A stretch of 64,000 nt of DNA from Bordetella parapertussis. GTDB taxonomy: Bacteria > Pseudomonadota > Gammaproteobacteria > Burkholderiales > Burkholderiaceae_C. How positions within the stretch are numbered: the stretch's first letter is position 1; every line of letters begins with the position of its first letter. The DNA lies in assembly GCA_945901125.1 (NCBI GenBank), contig CAMDKD010000007.1, positions 30,732-94,731 on the forward strand, written 5' to 3'. The translations under genes were made by a program, and so were the position numbers. This document shows positions 16,609 to 23,238 of this stretch, piece after piece. The notes under the pieces are model-generated. The model saw only the letters and a list, made by a program, of their open reading frames with translations, ran no database searches and was not told the origin of the DNA.

Positions 16609-17455
16609 GTTCCACTTATCAACCTCAAGACAGCATGAGCTTGTGGTGGTTGGCCAACCCCACGGTACCTGTACGCATAGGTACTGTGAGCCTGCAAGAC
16701 CAGAGACGAAAAGTAGCGCTGAATTACGACAACACATGGATCTCGTCACTTCCAGGCTTTTCACTTAGCGAAGACCTGCCCTTGCAAGCCGGCTGGTTGC
16801 TACCTACTGAGCGCGACACAGCGGCGGGCGCAGTAGACGATGCGCGGCCTGACCAATGGGGCGAGCGTGTGATCAGGCTGATCGAGCGGCCTGCCCGTTT
16901 GTCTTTGTTGGAATATTTGTACTTTGCTGGGGACGACCGTTTTGGCGCATTGGGTGTGTCTTTGCAAACGGATGTGTATGTACCTGCTGCCTCGGCTGCC
17001 ATGCCAAGCTTTGATTCGCTGGCGGACATGTACCAAGCTGTGCAGCGCGTCATGGCTGGAGAAGCCGTTAATGAACAACAACGCCGCTTGCTGCAGCCGG
17101 GTGTGACCATGGGGGGGCGCACGACCCAAGTCTTTGATGCAAATCGATGGCGTGTCCTGGGTGGTCAAATTTTCAGAAGGCGGTGAACTCGATTCGCCGC
17201 TGATAGAACACGCCAGCATGCAACTGGCGCGGATTGGCGTAATTGATTCGCCGAATCGGTCACCCGGATCAGGTGCGTGCGCAACAACACGAACTGTTCA
17301 AACGCATGGTGTTCAACATCTTGATAGACAACACCGATGACCATGAAAAAAACCATGCACTGCTGCGCGGCGAACATGGTTTTTATGCGCTGTCGCCAGC
17401 GTTTGACATGCTGCCTGCCGCGCAGGGCTTGGGCTATCAACACCGGAGGAAAAAA
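16605..17455 (+). pseudogene. hipA-like serine/threonine kinase toxin, broken by frameshift and internal deletion
   Basis: The N-terminal part (16605-17111) reads as a normal HipA N-domain with MSLWWLANPTVPVRIGTVSL and LPGFSLSEDLPLQ. A run of seven G at 17111-17117 shifts the frame: with six G it would continue MGGARPKSLMQIDG, the usual HipA sequence, found instead in the next frame up to about 17235. A second junction around 17240-17260 shifts the frame again and joins directly to VRAQQHELFKRMVFNILIDNTDDHEKNH, the catalytic loop (quoted in two motifs: QQHELFKRMVFN and DNTDDHEKNH), and to SPAFDMLP. Compared with intact HipA about a hundred residues between these parts are missing. The kinase is almost certainly inactive. 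Confidence 0.85.
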
Positions 17456-17863
17456 GTGCCAAGAGCAAAGAAAACATGGGGCGAAAAAATGAATGCCAAA
17501 CCGCCCCACCATGTCATCCTTGAAAAGGATTTCGCGGGCATCCCCAAAGGATCAAAGCTCCACATATCTTGCCCCATTGAGGTTGCGCAAGAACTGAAAA
17601 ACATTCCGACAGGCACCACAATGTCCATCCAAGCTTTCAGGCGAAGGTTGGCAGAGAAGAACAACTGCGATGCCGCTTGTCCAGTCTCTACCTCCCTTTT
17701 CCTCAGAATAGTGGCGGAGCATGCTTGGGAAGAATACAGTCTGTCCGGCAGCACGAAAGACATTGCCCCGTTTTGGCGAACTGTGGATGCAAGCTCGCCC
17801 ATGGCTAAAAAACTGAGTTTTGATTCAGCATGGATTGACTTGCAAAGAGAACTAGAAGCGTGA
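17456..17863 (+). CDS. MGMT-like (alkyltransferase-fold) small protein, no PCHR active site
   Basis: This 135-residue protein starts at a GTG with a strong ribosome-binding site GGAGGA at 17445-17450, 5-6 bases upstream. It begins KKTWGEK after three residues and contains CPIEVAQELKNIPTGTTMSI, CPVSTSLFLRIVAEHAWEE and IAPFWRTV. From memory this pattern matches small proteins annotated as 'MGMT family', related to the winged-helix part of O6-methylguanine methyltransferases. The canonical PCHR cysteine motif is absent, so alkyl transfer is not supported and a binding role is possible. It lies in frame with the hipA remnant, which otherwise hides its own start. Confidence 0.68.
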   Translation: MPRAKKTWGEKMNAKPPHHVILEKDFAGIPKGSKLHISCPIEVAQELKNIPTGTTMSIQAFRRRLAEKNNCDAACPVSTSLFLRIVAEHAWEEYSLSGSTKDIAPFWRTVDASSPMAKKLSFDSAWIDLQRELEA

Positions 17864-17956
17864 TTGCTGCTGCATACGGCACGATTATTTAGTCAGTAAA
17901 TCAGTCTGGCGCATTGAGAGGCGACAGAGAGCGCGATTTTTTGAATTTCGCATAGT

Positions 17957-17986
17957 TTGGACGAATCGAACGATTTAATCTAAAAT
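17957..17986 (+). promoter_or_regulatory. Sigma-70-type promoter and operator of the Phd/PIN locus
   Basis: A TTGGAC box at 17957-17962 and a TAAAAT box at 17981-17986 are separated by 18 bases. Between them lies AATCG-AA-CGATT (17964-17975), a perfect inverted repeat suited to repression by the Phd-type antitoxin. The antitoxin ATG is only 8 bases after the -10 box, so the mRNA may be nearly leaderless. Confidence 0.55.
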
Positions 17987-17993
17987 AGCAGAG

Positions 17994-18245
17994 ATGCAAT
18001 CTTTTACCGCCAACCAAGCCAAAACCCATTTCGGCCATTTCTTGGACACCGCTCAACGCGAGCCAGTGCAAGTGCTGAAACACGATAGGGTGGTCGGTGT
18101 CATGGTGTCCGCCAAAGACTATGAAGCCATGCGCCTTTTTTATGCTGACCGTTTGCAACACCGCTTGAAGCAATCCGCCGCATTGGCCGAGGCCGCTGGC
18201 CTTACTCCTGACAAGCTTGACGAATTGCTGAATGCCAGTGACTGA
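17994..18245 (+). CDS. Phd/YefM-family antitoxin
   Basis: This 83-residue protein begins MQSFTANQAKTHFGHFLD and continues EPVQVLKHDRVVGVMVSAKDYEAM, the signature layout of Phd/YefM antitoxins: an N-terminal DNA-binding fold of about 55 residues and a helical C-terminal arm that binds the toxin. Its stop overlaps the start of the PIN toxin gene by 14 bases. No good Shine-Dalgarno sequence precedes the ATG. It is expected to repress its own promoter. Confidence 0.88.
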   Translation: MQSFTANQAKTHFGHFLDTAQREPVQVLKHDRVVGVMVSAKDYEAMRLFYADRLQHRLKQSAALAEAAGLTPDKLDELLNASD

Positions 18246-18645
18246 TTGGGTGCTGGATACCAACGTCTTGATCAGCGCAGCGCTCTCCAGCAAAGGCGCT
18301 CCCCATGCCTTGGTACAACATATTTTGAGAAATGGCTGTCTGGTTTTTTCAAGCGCCACTTTTGAAGAATTGCGCAGCCGCATTTACCGCCCTAAGTTCG
18401 ATGTATACCTGTCATTGGAAACACGCGAGGCTTTATTGCATGACTTTAAATCCATTGCCAGATGGGTGGAACCCGATATCGTCCTACCCTGTAGCCGTGA
18501 TCCCTCCGACGATGTGTTCATCGCCACTGCCCTTAAAGCGGATTTACGTTTTTTAGTGAGCGGTGACAAAGACCTGCTTGAAGCAAGCATGCCCTCTGAC
18601 TTTCAAGTCCTGACACCAGCTCAAGCTCTATCGGCTCACACCTAA
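18232..18645 (+). CDS. PIN-domain toxin (PIN_3 / COG1569 type)
   Basis: This 137-residue PIN protein starts near VTDWVLDTNVLISAALSS, which gives the first metal-binding aspartate. It also has FEELRSRIYRPKF with a conserved Glu, SRDPSDDVFIATAL with the aspartate pair, and LVSGDKDLL. This is the pattern of the 'putative toxin-antitoxin system toxin component, PIN family'. Such nucleases pair with Phd- or RHH-type antitoxins. The start could be the ATG at 18232 or a GTG at 18238; both overlap the antitoxin gene. It ends 9 bases before argH. Confidence 0.88.
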   Translation: MPVTDWVLDTNVLISAALSSKGAPHALVQHILRNGCLVFSSATFEELRSRIYRPKFDVYLSLETREALLHDFKSIARWVEPDIVLPCSRDPSDDVFIATALKADLRFLVSGDKDLLEASMPSDFQVLTPAQALSAHT

Positions 18646-18654
18646 AATGTCTAG

Positions 18655-20115
18655 ATGACTTCATCCAACTCGCTAGACCGCAAATCCCAGGCTTGGTCCG
18701 CCCTGTTCTCCGAACCCATGAGCGAGTTGGTGCAGCGCTACACCGCCAGCGTGTTCTTCGACCAGCGTTTGTGGCGGGCCGACATACAAGGCAGTCTGGC
18801 GCACGCGCACATGCTGCACACACAACACATCATCAGCGCGCAAGACCTGGCCGACATTCAGCGCGGCATGGCGCAAATCACGCAAGACATTGAAACCGGA
18901 CAATTCGAATGGAAGCTGGAGCTGGAAGACGTTCACTTAAACATCGAAGCGCGGTTGACTCAGTTGGTCGGCGACGCGGGCAAGCGTCTGCACACCGGGC
19001 GCAGCCGCAACGACCAGGTCGCTACCGACGTGCGCCTGTGGTTGCGCGACGAGATCGACGCCATCAGCGAATTGCTCAAAGCTTTGCAACTCGCGCTGGT
19101 CGAAGTGGCCGCGCAGCACACCGACACCATCATGCCCGGCTTCACGCATTTGCAAGTCGCGCAACCGGTCAGCTTGGGCCACCATTTGCTGGCTTATGTG
19201 GAAATGTTTGCGCGTGACCAGGAACGTTTGCTCGAAGTGCGCGCGCGCACCAACCGCCTGCCGCTGGGCTCGGCGGCGCTGGCCGGCACCACGTATGCGT
19301 TGGATCGCGAACTCGTGGCTCGCACACTCGGCATGGTGGACGCGCACGGCGCGGCGCAAGTTTGTCAAAACAGTTTGGATGCGGTCAGCGACCGCGACTT
19401 CGCCATCGAATTCACGTCTGCGGCCACGCTGTGCATGTTGCACATCAGTCGCTTGAGCGAAGAGCTCATCATCTGGATGAGCCAGAATTTCGGCTTCATA
19501 CAAATCGCCGACCGCTTCACTACCGGCTCGAGCATCATGCCGCAGAAAAAAAACCCGGACGTGCCAGAACTCGCGCGCGGCAAAACCGGGCGCGTTGTCG
19601 GCCACTTGATGGGGCTGATCACTTTGATGAAAGCCCAACCGCTGGCCTACAACAAAGACAACCAGGAAGACAAAGAGCCGCTGTTCGACACGGTGGACAC
19701 GTTGAAAGACACGCTGCGCATCTTTGCTGAAATGATTGGCGGGCAAGTCAACACAGACACCGGCGCGAAAGAAGGCGGTCTCACCGTCAACAAACAGCGC
19801 ATGCAAGAAGCCGCCAGCAAGGGCTACGCCACCGCCACCGATTTGGCCGACTATTTGGTGAAAAAAGGTTTGCCGTTTCGCGATGCGCACGAAACCGTGG
19901 CGCATGCGGTGAAAACCGCGCAAGGTTTGGGTGTGGATTTGTCGGCGCTCACGCTCGCACAGTTGCAGGCGTTTCACCCGGCGATTGAACAGGATGTGTT
20001 TGAAGTGCTGAGTCTGCAAGGCTCGCTGAACGCACGCAACACATTGGGCGGCACGGCACCGGCGCAAGTCAAAAAGCAAATCACAAGACATCAATCACGA
20101 CTGGCAGGTTTATGA
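18655..20115 (+). CDS. argH: Argininosuccinate lyase
   Basis: ArgH, 486 residues, cleaves argininosuccinate to arginine and fumarate in the last step of arginine synthesis. The fumarase/ASL signature GSSIMPQKKNPD is present with its catalytic serine, as are HTGRSRNDQVATDVRLWLRD and TIMPGFTHLQVAQPVS, which contains the catalytic histidine region. Length is slightly longer than the usual 460 because of an N-terminal extension of about 15 residues. The stop overlaps the next gene's start as ATGA. Confidence 0.97.
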   Translation: MTSSNSLDRKSQAWSALFSEPMSELVQRYTASVFFDQRLWRADIQGSLAHAHMLHTQHIISAQDLADIQRGMAQITQDIETGQFEWKLELEDVHLNIEARLTQLVGDAGKRLHTGRSRNDQVATDVRLWLRDEIDAISELLKALQLALVEVAAQHTDTIMPGFTHLQVAQPVSLGHHLLAYVEMFARDQERLLEVRARTNRLPLGSAALAGTTYALDRELVARTLGMVDAHGAAQVCQNSLDAVSDRDFAIEFTSAATLCMLHISRLSEELIIWMSQNFGFIQIADRFTTGSSIMPQKKNPDVPELARGKTGRVVGHLMGLITLMKAQPLAYNKDNQEDKEPLFDTVDTLKDTLRIFAEMIGGQVNTDTGAKEGGLTVNKQRMQEAASKGYATATDLADYLVKKGLPFRDAHETVAHAVKTAQGLGVDLSALTLAQLQAFHPAIEQDVFEVLSLQGSLNARNTLGGTAPAQVKKQITRHQSRLAGL

Positions 20116-21461
20116 ATTCTTCCCGGCCCCATGTGGTCATCATCGGCGGTGGTTTCGGCGGTTTAGAAGCGGCCAAATCACTGGCCAAAGCCCCGGTTGA
20201 CATCACGCTGATCGACAAAACCAACCACCACTTGTTTCAGCCCCTGCTCTATCAGGTGGCGACTGCCGGTCTGGCTGCGCCCGCCATTGCAGCGCCGACG
20301 CGCAGCCTGTTCCGGCATCAGGCCAACTTGACCACCTTGATGGCCGAAGTCTCAGACATCGATGCCAAAGAAAAGAAAGTGCATTTGTCTGACGGCACCA
20401 CGCTGCTGTTTGATCACCTGATTTTGGCCGCCGGTGCCACGCACAGTTATTTCGGTCACGACGAATGGTCAGCATTCGCGCCGGGCTTGAAAACACTGGA
20501 AGACGCGTTTGAGATTCGCCGCAAAGTGCTGTTTGCTTTTGAATCGGCAGAGAAAGAAGCCGACCCGGAAAAACGCCAGAACTGGTTGACACTGTGCGTG
20601 ATTGGCGCAGGTCCCACCGGCGTGGAGATGGCCGGTGCGTTTGCCGAAATCGCGCGCCAGACCCTGGTTGGCGAATTTCGCCGCATCAACCCGCATGACG
20701 CCCGCATTTTGCTGATAGAAGGCGGCCCGCGTGTATTGCAGGCCATGCCCGAATCCCTGAGTCAAAAAGCCTTGGAGCAATTGCAAAAGCTGGGCGTGGA
20801 AGTGCGTTTGAACGCCATCGTCACCGGCATAGACGCCAGCGGTTTGCAAGTTCGCGGCCCGGCGCCTGCCGGCGTGATGGGCACCGTGGACTACCGCATC
20901 GCCAGCCAATGCGTGGTCTGGGCAGCCGGCGTGGCCGCTTCTCCGCTGGGACAAAAGCTGGCCGCTAACACCGGCTGTCAGGTAGACCGTGCCGGTCGCG
21001 TCGTCGTCAGCCCTGACCTGAGCCTGCCCGGTTATCCGCATGTCTATGTGATCGGCGACCAGGCCGCCGCCATGAGCCACAGCCCGGGCAAAGCACCGGC
21101 TGCCGTGCCCGGCGTGTCACCCGGTGCCAAACAAATGGGCAGATGGGTAGCGCGCAACATCTTGGAGCGCATGAAAGGAAAAGCGGCACATGCGTTCCGC
21201 TATGCCGACTACGGCAACCTGGCCACCATTGGGCATAACGCTGCGGTGGTTGACCTGAGCACACCCTTCGGCCCGGTGCGCTTCTCAGGCCGCTGGGCCT
21301 GGTGGTTTTGGCTGCTCGCGCATATTTATTTTTTGATCGGCTTTCGCAACCGCCTGGTGGTGCTGATGGACTGGGGCTCTGCTTACTTGAGTTTCAGCCG
21401 CAATGCGCGCGTGGTGGCCGGGACCTTGGACAAACCAGTCACGCACGTAGGCGAAAGCTGA
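20112..21461 (+). CDS. Type II NADH dehydrogenase (NAD(P)/FAD-dependent oxidoreductase)
   Basis: This is a 449-residue two-dinucleotide-binding-domain flavoprotein. The FAD site is VVIIGGGFGGLEAAKSLA at the N-terminus, the NADH site is LCVIGAGPTGVEMAGAFAE near residue 165, and a conserved HVYVIGDQAA motif follows. A C-terminal hydrophobic stretch (WAWWFWLLAHIYFLIGF) explains attachment to the inner membrane. This fits NDH-2, which passes electrons from NADH to quinone without pumping protons. It follows argH with a 4-base overlap, probably a chance pairing in function. Confidence 0.92.
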   Translation: MNSSRPHVVIIGGGFGGLEAAKSLAKAPVDITLIDKTNHHLFQPLLYQVATAGLAAPAIAAPTRSLFRHQANLTTLMAEVSDIDAKEKKVHLSDGTTLLFDHLILAAGATHSYFGHDEWSAFAPGLKTLEDAFEIRRKVLFAFESAEKEADPEKRQNWLTLCVIGAGPTGVEMAGAFAEIARQTLVGEFRRINPHDARILLIEGGPRVLQAMPESLSQKALEQLQKLGVEVRLNAIVTGIDASGLQVRGPAPAGVMGTVDYRIASQCVVWAAGVAASPLGQKLAANTGCQVDRAGRVVVSPDLSLPGYPHVYVIGDQAAAMSHSPGKAPAAVPGVSPGAKQMGRWVARNILERMKGKAAHAFRYADYGNLATIGHNAAVVDLSTPFGPVRFSGRWAWWFWLLAHIYFLIGFRNRLVVLMDWGSAYLSFSRNARVVAGTLDKPVTHVGES

Positions 21462-21478
21462 GTCAAAGCCGCAGAAAT

Positions 21479-21904
21479 TTATTCGATACAGGTGATAGGC
21501 AACGAATCCAACGCAATAAAACTTTGCGTCATATTGCGGCTTTTCAGGTATTTGTGTTGCACTTCATAGGCTTCAATTTCCCTGGCTTGCCAGCGCTGGC
21601 AGGCGCGCGCTTCATCCTCAAATTTATGATTCACTTGTTGCAAATGGTGAACCAGTTCGTGCATCAGCACAGATCGCGCATACACATCGTTCTGCACGTC
21701 CAGATTTTCATTGATCATCACGCCCTTGACCGGGTGGTACAAGGCTTTGACCTTGCAATTGTTCCCCTTGCAAGCCACTTCCTGCAATTCCTTCAAAGGC
21801 ACAAAATGAATCTCGGGGATCTGCTCGGGCACCGGATAGCCGGACAGCAATTTGATGGTTAAAAACAGTTCCGCAACCAGGCGGGATAAATCATCAGGGT
21901 TCAC
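21479..21904 (-). CDS. Small HExxH putative zinc metallopeptidase-like protein
   Basis: This protein of about 141 residues has the zinc-binding motif HELVHH near residues 82-87, with conserved-looking glutamates 23-29 positions later in REIEAYEVQ. This spacing is like gluzincin-type metallopeptidases. Two cysteines in CKGNNC lie upstream. I do not recognise a named family. The start is uncertain: a GTG at 21904 or a TTG at 21910 are the only options before an in-frame stop, and both follow closely behind the terminator of the upstream operon. No signal peptide is visible from these starts, although the codons just upstream read as a hydrophobic stretch. Confidence 0.6.
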   Translation of the reverse strand: MNPDDLSRLVAELFLTIKLLSGYPVPEQIPEIHFVPLKELQEVACKGNNCKVKALYHPVKGVMINENLDVQNDVYARSVLMHELVHHLQQVNHKFEDEARACQRWQAREIEAYEVQHKYLKSRNMTQSFIALDSLPITCIE

Positions 21905-21920
21905 ACACAAGCCTACAAAA

Positions 21921-21957
21921 GAAAAAAGGACAAGACAATTGCCAGCGCCTTGTCCTC
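21921..21957 (-). terminator. Rho-independent terminator after the PQQ-dehydrogenase operon
   Basis: On the minus strand the stem GGACAAG / CTTGTCC, with a loop of about 14 bases, is followed by a run of six T. It lies 43 bases after the xoxJ-like stop and immediately before the HExxH gene. Confidence 0.7.
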
Positions 21958-21999
21958 AATATCCCACAGTTGCTGATTGCGTGAATAACGCTTTGCTAT

Positions 22000-22767
22000 T
22001 CAGGGTTTTCTCAGCTTGATGCCGTAATGCGAGTAAATGTCGGCCAAGGTGCCGTTGGACAGCAACTGGTCCAGCACTTTGTCTACCGCTTCGACCATGG
22101 CCGCGTCGGTGTTGCGGATGTTGACCGCCACGTTCCAGGTCAGGCCGCTTTCGTCATTGAACACATCGATCATTTGAATGCCGGATTGCGGGTTTTGCAT
22201 GACAAAGTAACTGAGTGAGGCAGTGGAAACAGCGCCACCGTACAACTCGCCTTTGGCCAGATCTTCGATCATGTCGGATTGAAACGCATAAGGCACGAGT
22301 TTGGCACCGGCTTTGCCCAAGTATTCAGACGCGGTTGAATTGATCATCACGCCTATGCGCTGACCTTGCAAAAGCTCGGCTTCTTTGCTGACCACGGCGG
22401 AGTTGCCGGCCAGGCCGAGTATCACGCCGGATTTGTTGTAAGGCTGGGATTGGCGGTGTTTGCCTTTGTTGCGTTTTTCAGGGTCGCTGATGGCGTCAAA
22501 CTGCAAATCGCAATTCACCACATTGGCGCGACGGCGCGGCAGTATCCACTCCATGCTCAGAGATAAGCCCAGACCTTTGGCAATTTCGCGCGCCAATTCG
22601 ACCTGAAATCCGGCGGGTCCGGGCTTGCTGCTCGAATACGGCAAAGCGTCCGGGTTGACACAGACCAGCACGGAGCCCATGGCTTTGGCTTCATCCAGCG
22701 TACGCGCCTGCGCAAGGTTTAACACTACAGCCAGCAAAAAACTGCAACCGATTATTTTTTTCATCAT
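22000..22767 (-). CDS. XoxJ/MoxJ-like periplasmic substrate-binding protein
   Basis: This is a 255-residue extracellular solute-binding protein of family 3 with an N-terminal signal peptide (KKIIGCSFLLAVVLNLAQA). The segments LVCVNPDALPYSS and GFQVELAREIAKGLGL are those of the MoxJ/XoxJ group, which sits beside PQQ-dependent methanol dehydrogenases and is thought to help assemble or activate the enzyme, not to serve a transporter. No ABC permease is nearby, which supports that view. The start overlaps the cytochrome stop by 4 bases. A second ATG follows directly. Confidence 0.88.
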   Translation of the reverse strand: MMKKIIGCSFLLAVVLNLAQARTLDEAKAMGSVLVCVNPDALPYSSSKPGPAGFQVELAREIAKGLGLSLSMEWILPRRRANVVNCDLQFDAISDPEKRNKGKHRQSQPYNKSGVILGLAGNSAVVSKEAELLQGQRIGVMINSTASEYLGKAGAKLVPYAFQSDMIEDLAKGELYGGAVSTASLSYFVMQNPQSGIQMIDVFNDESGLTWNVAVNIRNTDAAMVEAVDKVLDQLLSNGTLADIYSHYGIKLRKP

Positions 22768-23129
22768 GACGGATTCTCTGGGTCTACATCGGGTTTGAGC
22801 GAACGGATAAATTTAACTATGGCCCAGATCTTGTCATCTGTAAAGGCAACGCCGAATGAGGCCATGCGTCCCGGCTTGCCATTCTTGATACGGTTGAACA
22901 ATTCCTCGTCGGTCTTGGCGCTGTTCATCAATTGCGGCCCCTTGCCTTCCTGGCGACCATAGTTTTGATGACAGAAAGCACATATGTTTCTGAAGTTGGC
23001 TTTGACATCAAAATCTTTGGCGTAAGCGTGCTCTTCCTGCGCCACGGCCTTCAGGCTGGCAGCCGGCAACAAGGCCAGCAACACCACCATCGGCAACAAG
23101 GCCTTGAGCAAATAATTAATCACTGACAT
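22764..23129 (-). CDS. Periplasmic c-type cytochrome, probable electron acceptor of the PQQ dehydrogenase
   Basis: This is a mono-heme cytochrome c of about 121 residues. A signal peptide covers roughly residues 1-30, ending in KAVAQEE. The heme-binding motif is CAFCH at residues 50-54 and the likely axial methionine is in GKPGRMASFG. Position between the dehydrogenase and the xoxJ-like gene marks it as the XoxG-type acceptor carrying electrons from PQQ to the respiratory chain. I chose the ATG at 23129, which has an AGAGGA ribosome site 5-6 bases upstream; an upstream in-frame start at 23153 lacks one. Confidence 0.88.
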   Translation of the reverse strand: MSVINYLLKALLPMVVLLALLPAASLKAVAQEEHAYAKDFDVKANFRNICAFCHQNYGRQEGKGPQLMNSAKTDEELFNRIKNGKPGRMASFGVAFTDDKIWAIVKFIRSLKPDVDPENPS

Positions 23130-23175
23130 TTTTTCCTCTGAAACTGTATTCACTATTGCATTTAAATTTGAACAT

Positions 23176-23212
23176 TGAAAAAAGGGTGGTGCCCTAAGAC
23201 ACCACCCTTTCA
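23176..23212 (-). terminator. Intra-operon terminator/attenuator between dehydrogenase and cytochrome genes
   Basis: On the minus strand a perfect 10-bp stem AAGGGTGGTG / CACCACCCTT with an 8-base loop runs into a six-T tract. It lies about 30 bases after the dehydrogenase stop and about 50 bases before the cytochrome start. It probably stops most transcripts, giving more dehydrogenase than cytochrome message, or protects the mRNA 3' end. Confidence 0.8.
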
Positions 23213-23238
23213 GATGCTACGACCGGATAACCGTCAGG

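Noticed and set aside
17243..17863. A single 206-codon protein joining HipA catalytic-loop sequence to an MGMT-like part
   Set aside because: The strong GGAGGA-GTG start at 17456 and the family N-terminus right behind it indicate a separate gene; the upstream part is the end of the hipA remnant in the same frame.
18937..20094. A 385-codon open frame on the minus strand opposite argH
   Set aside because: It is a shadow of argH caused by codon bias; composition is Arg/His-rich and no family features are seen.
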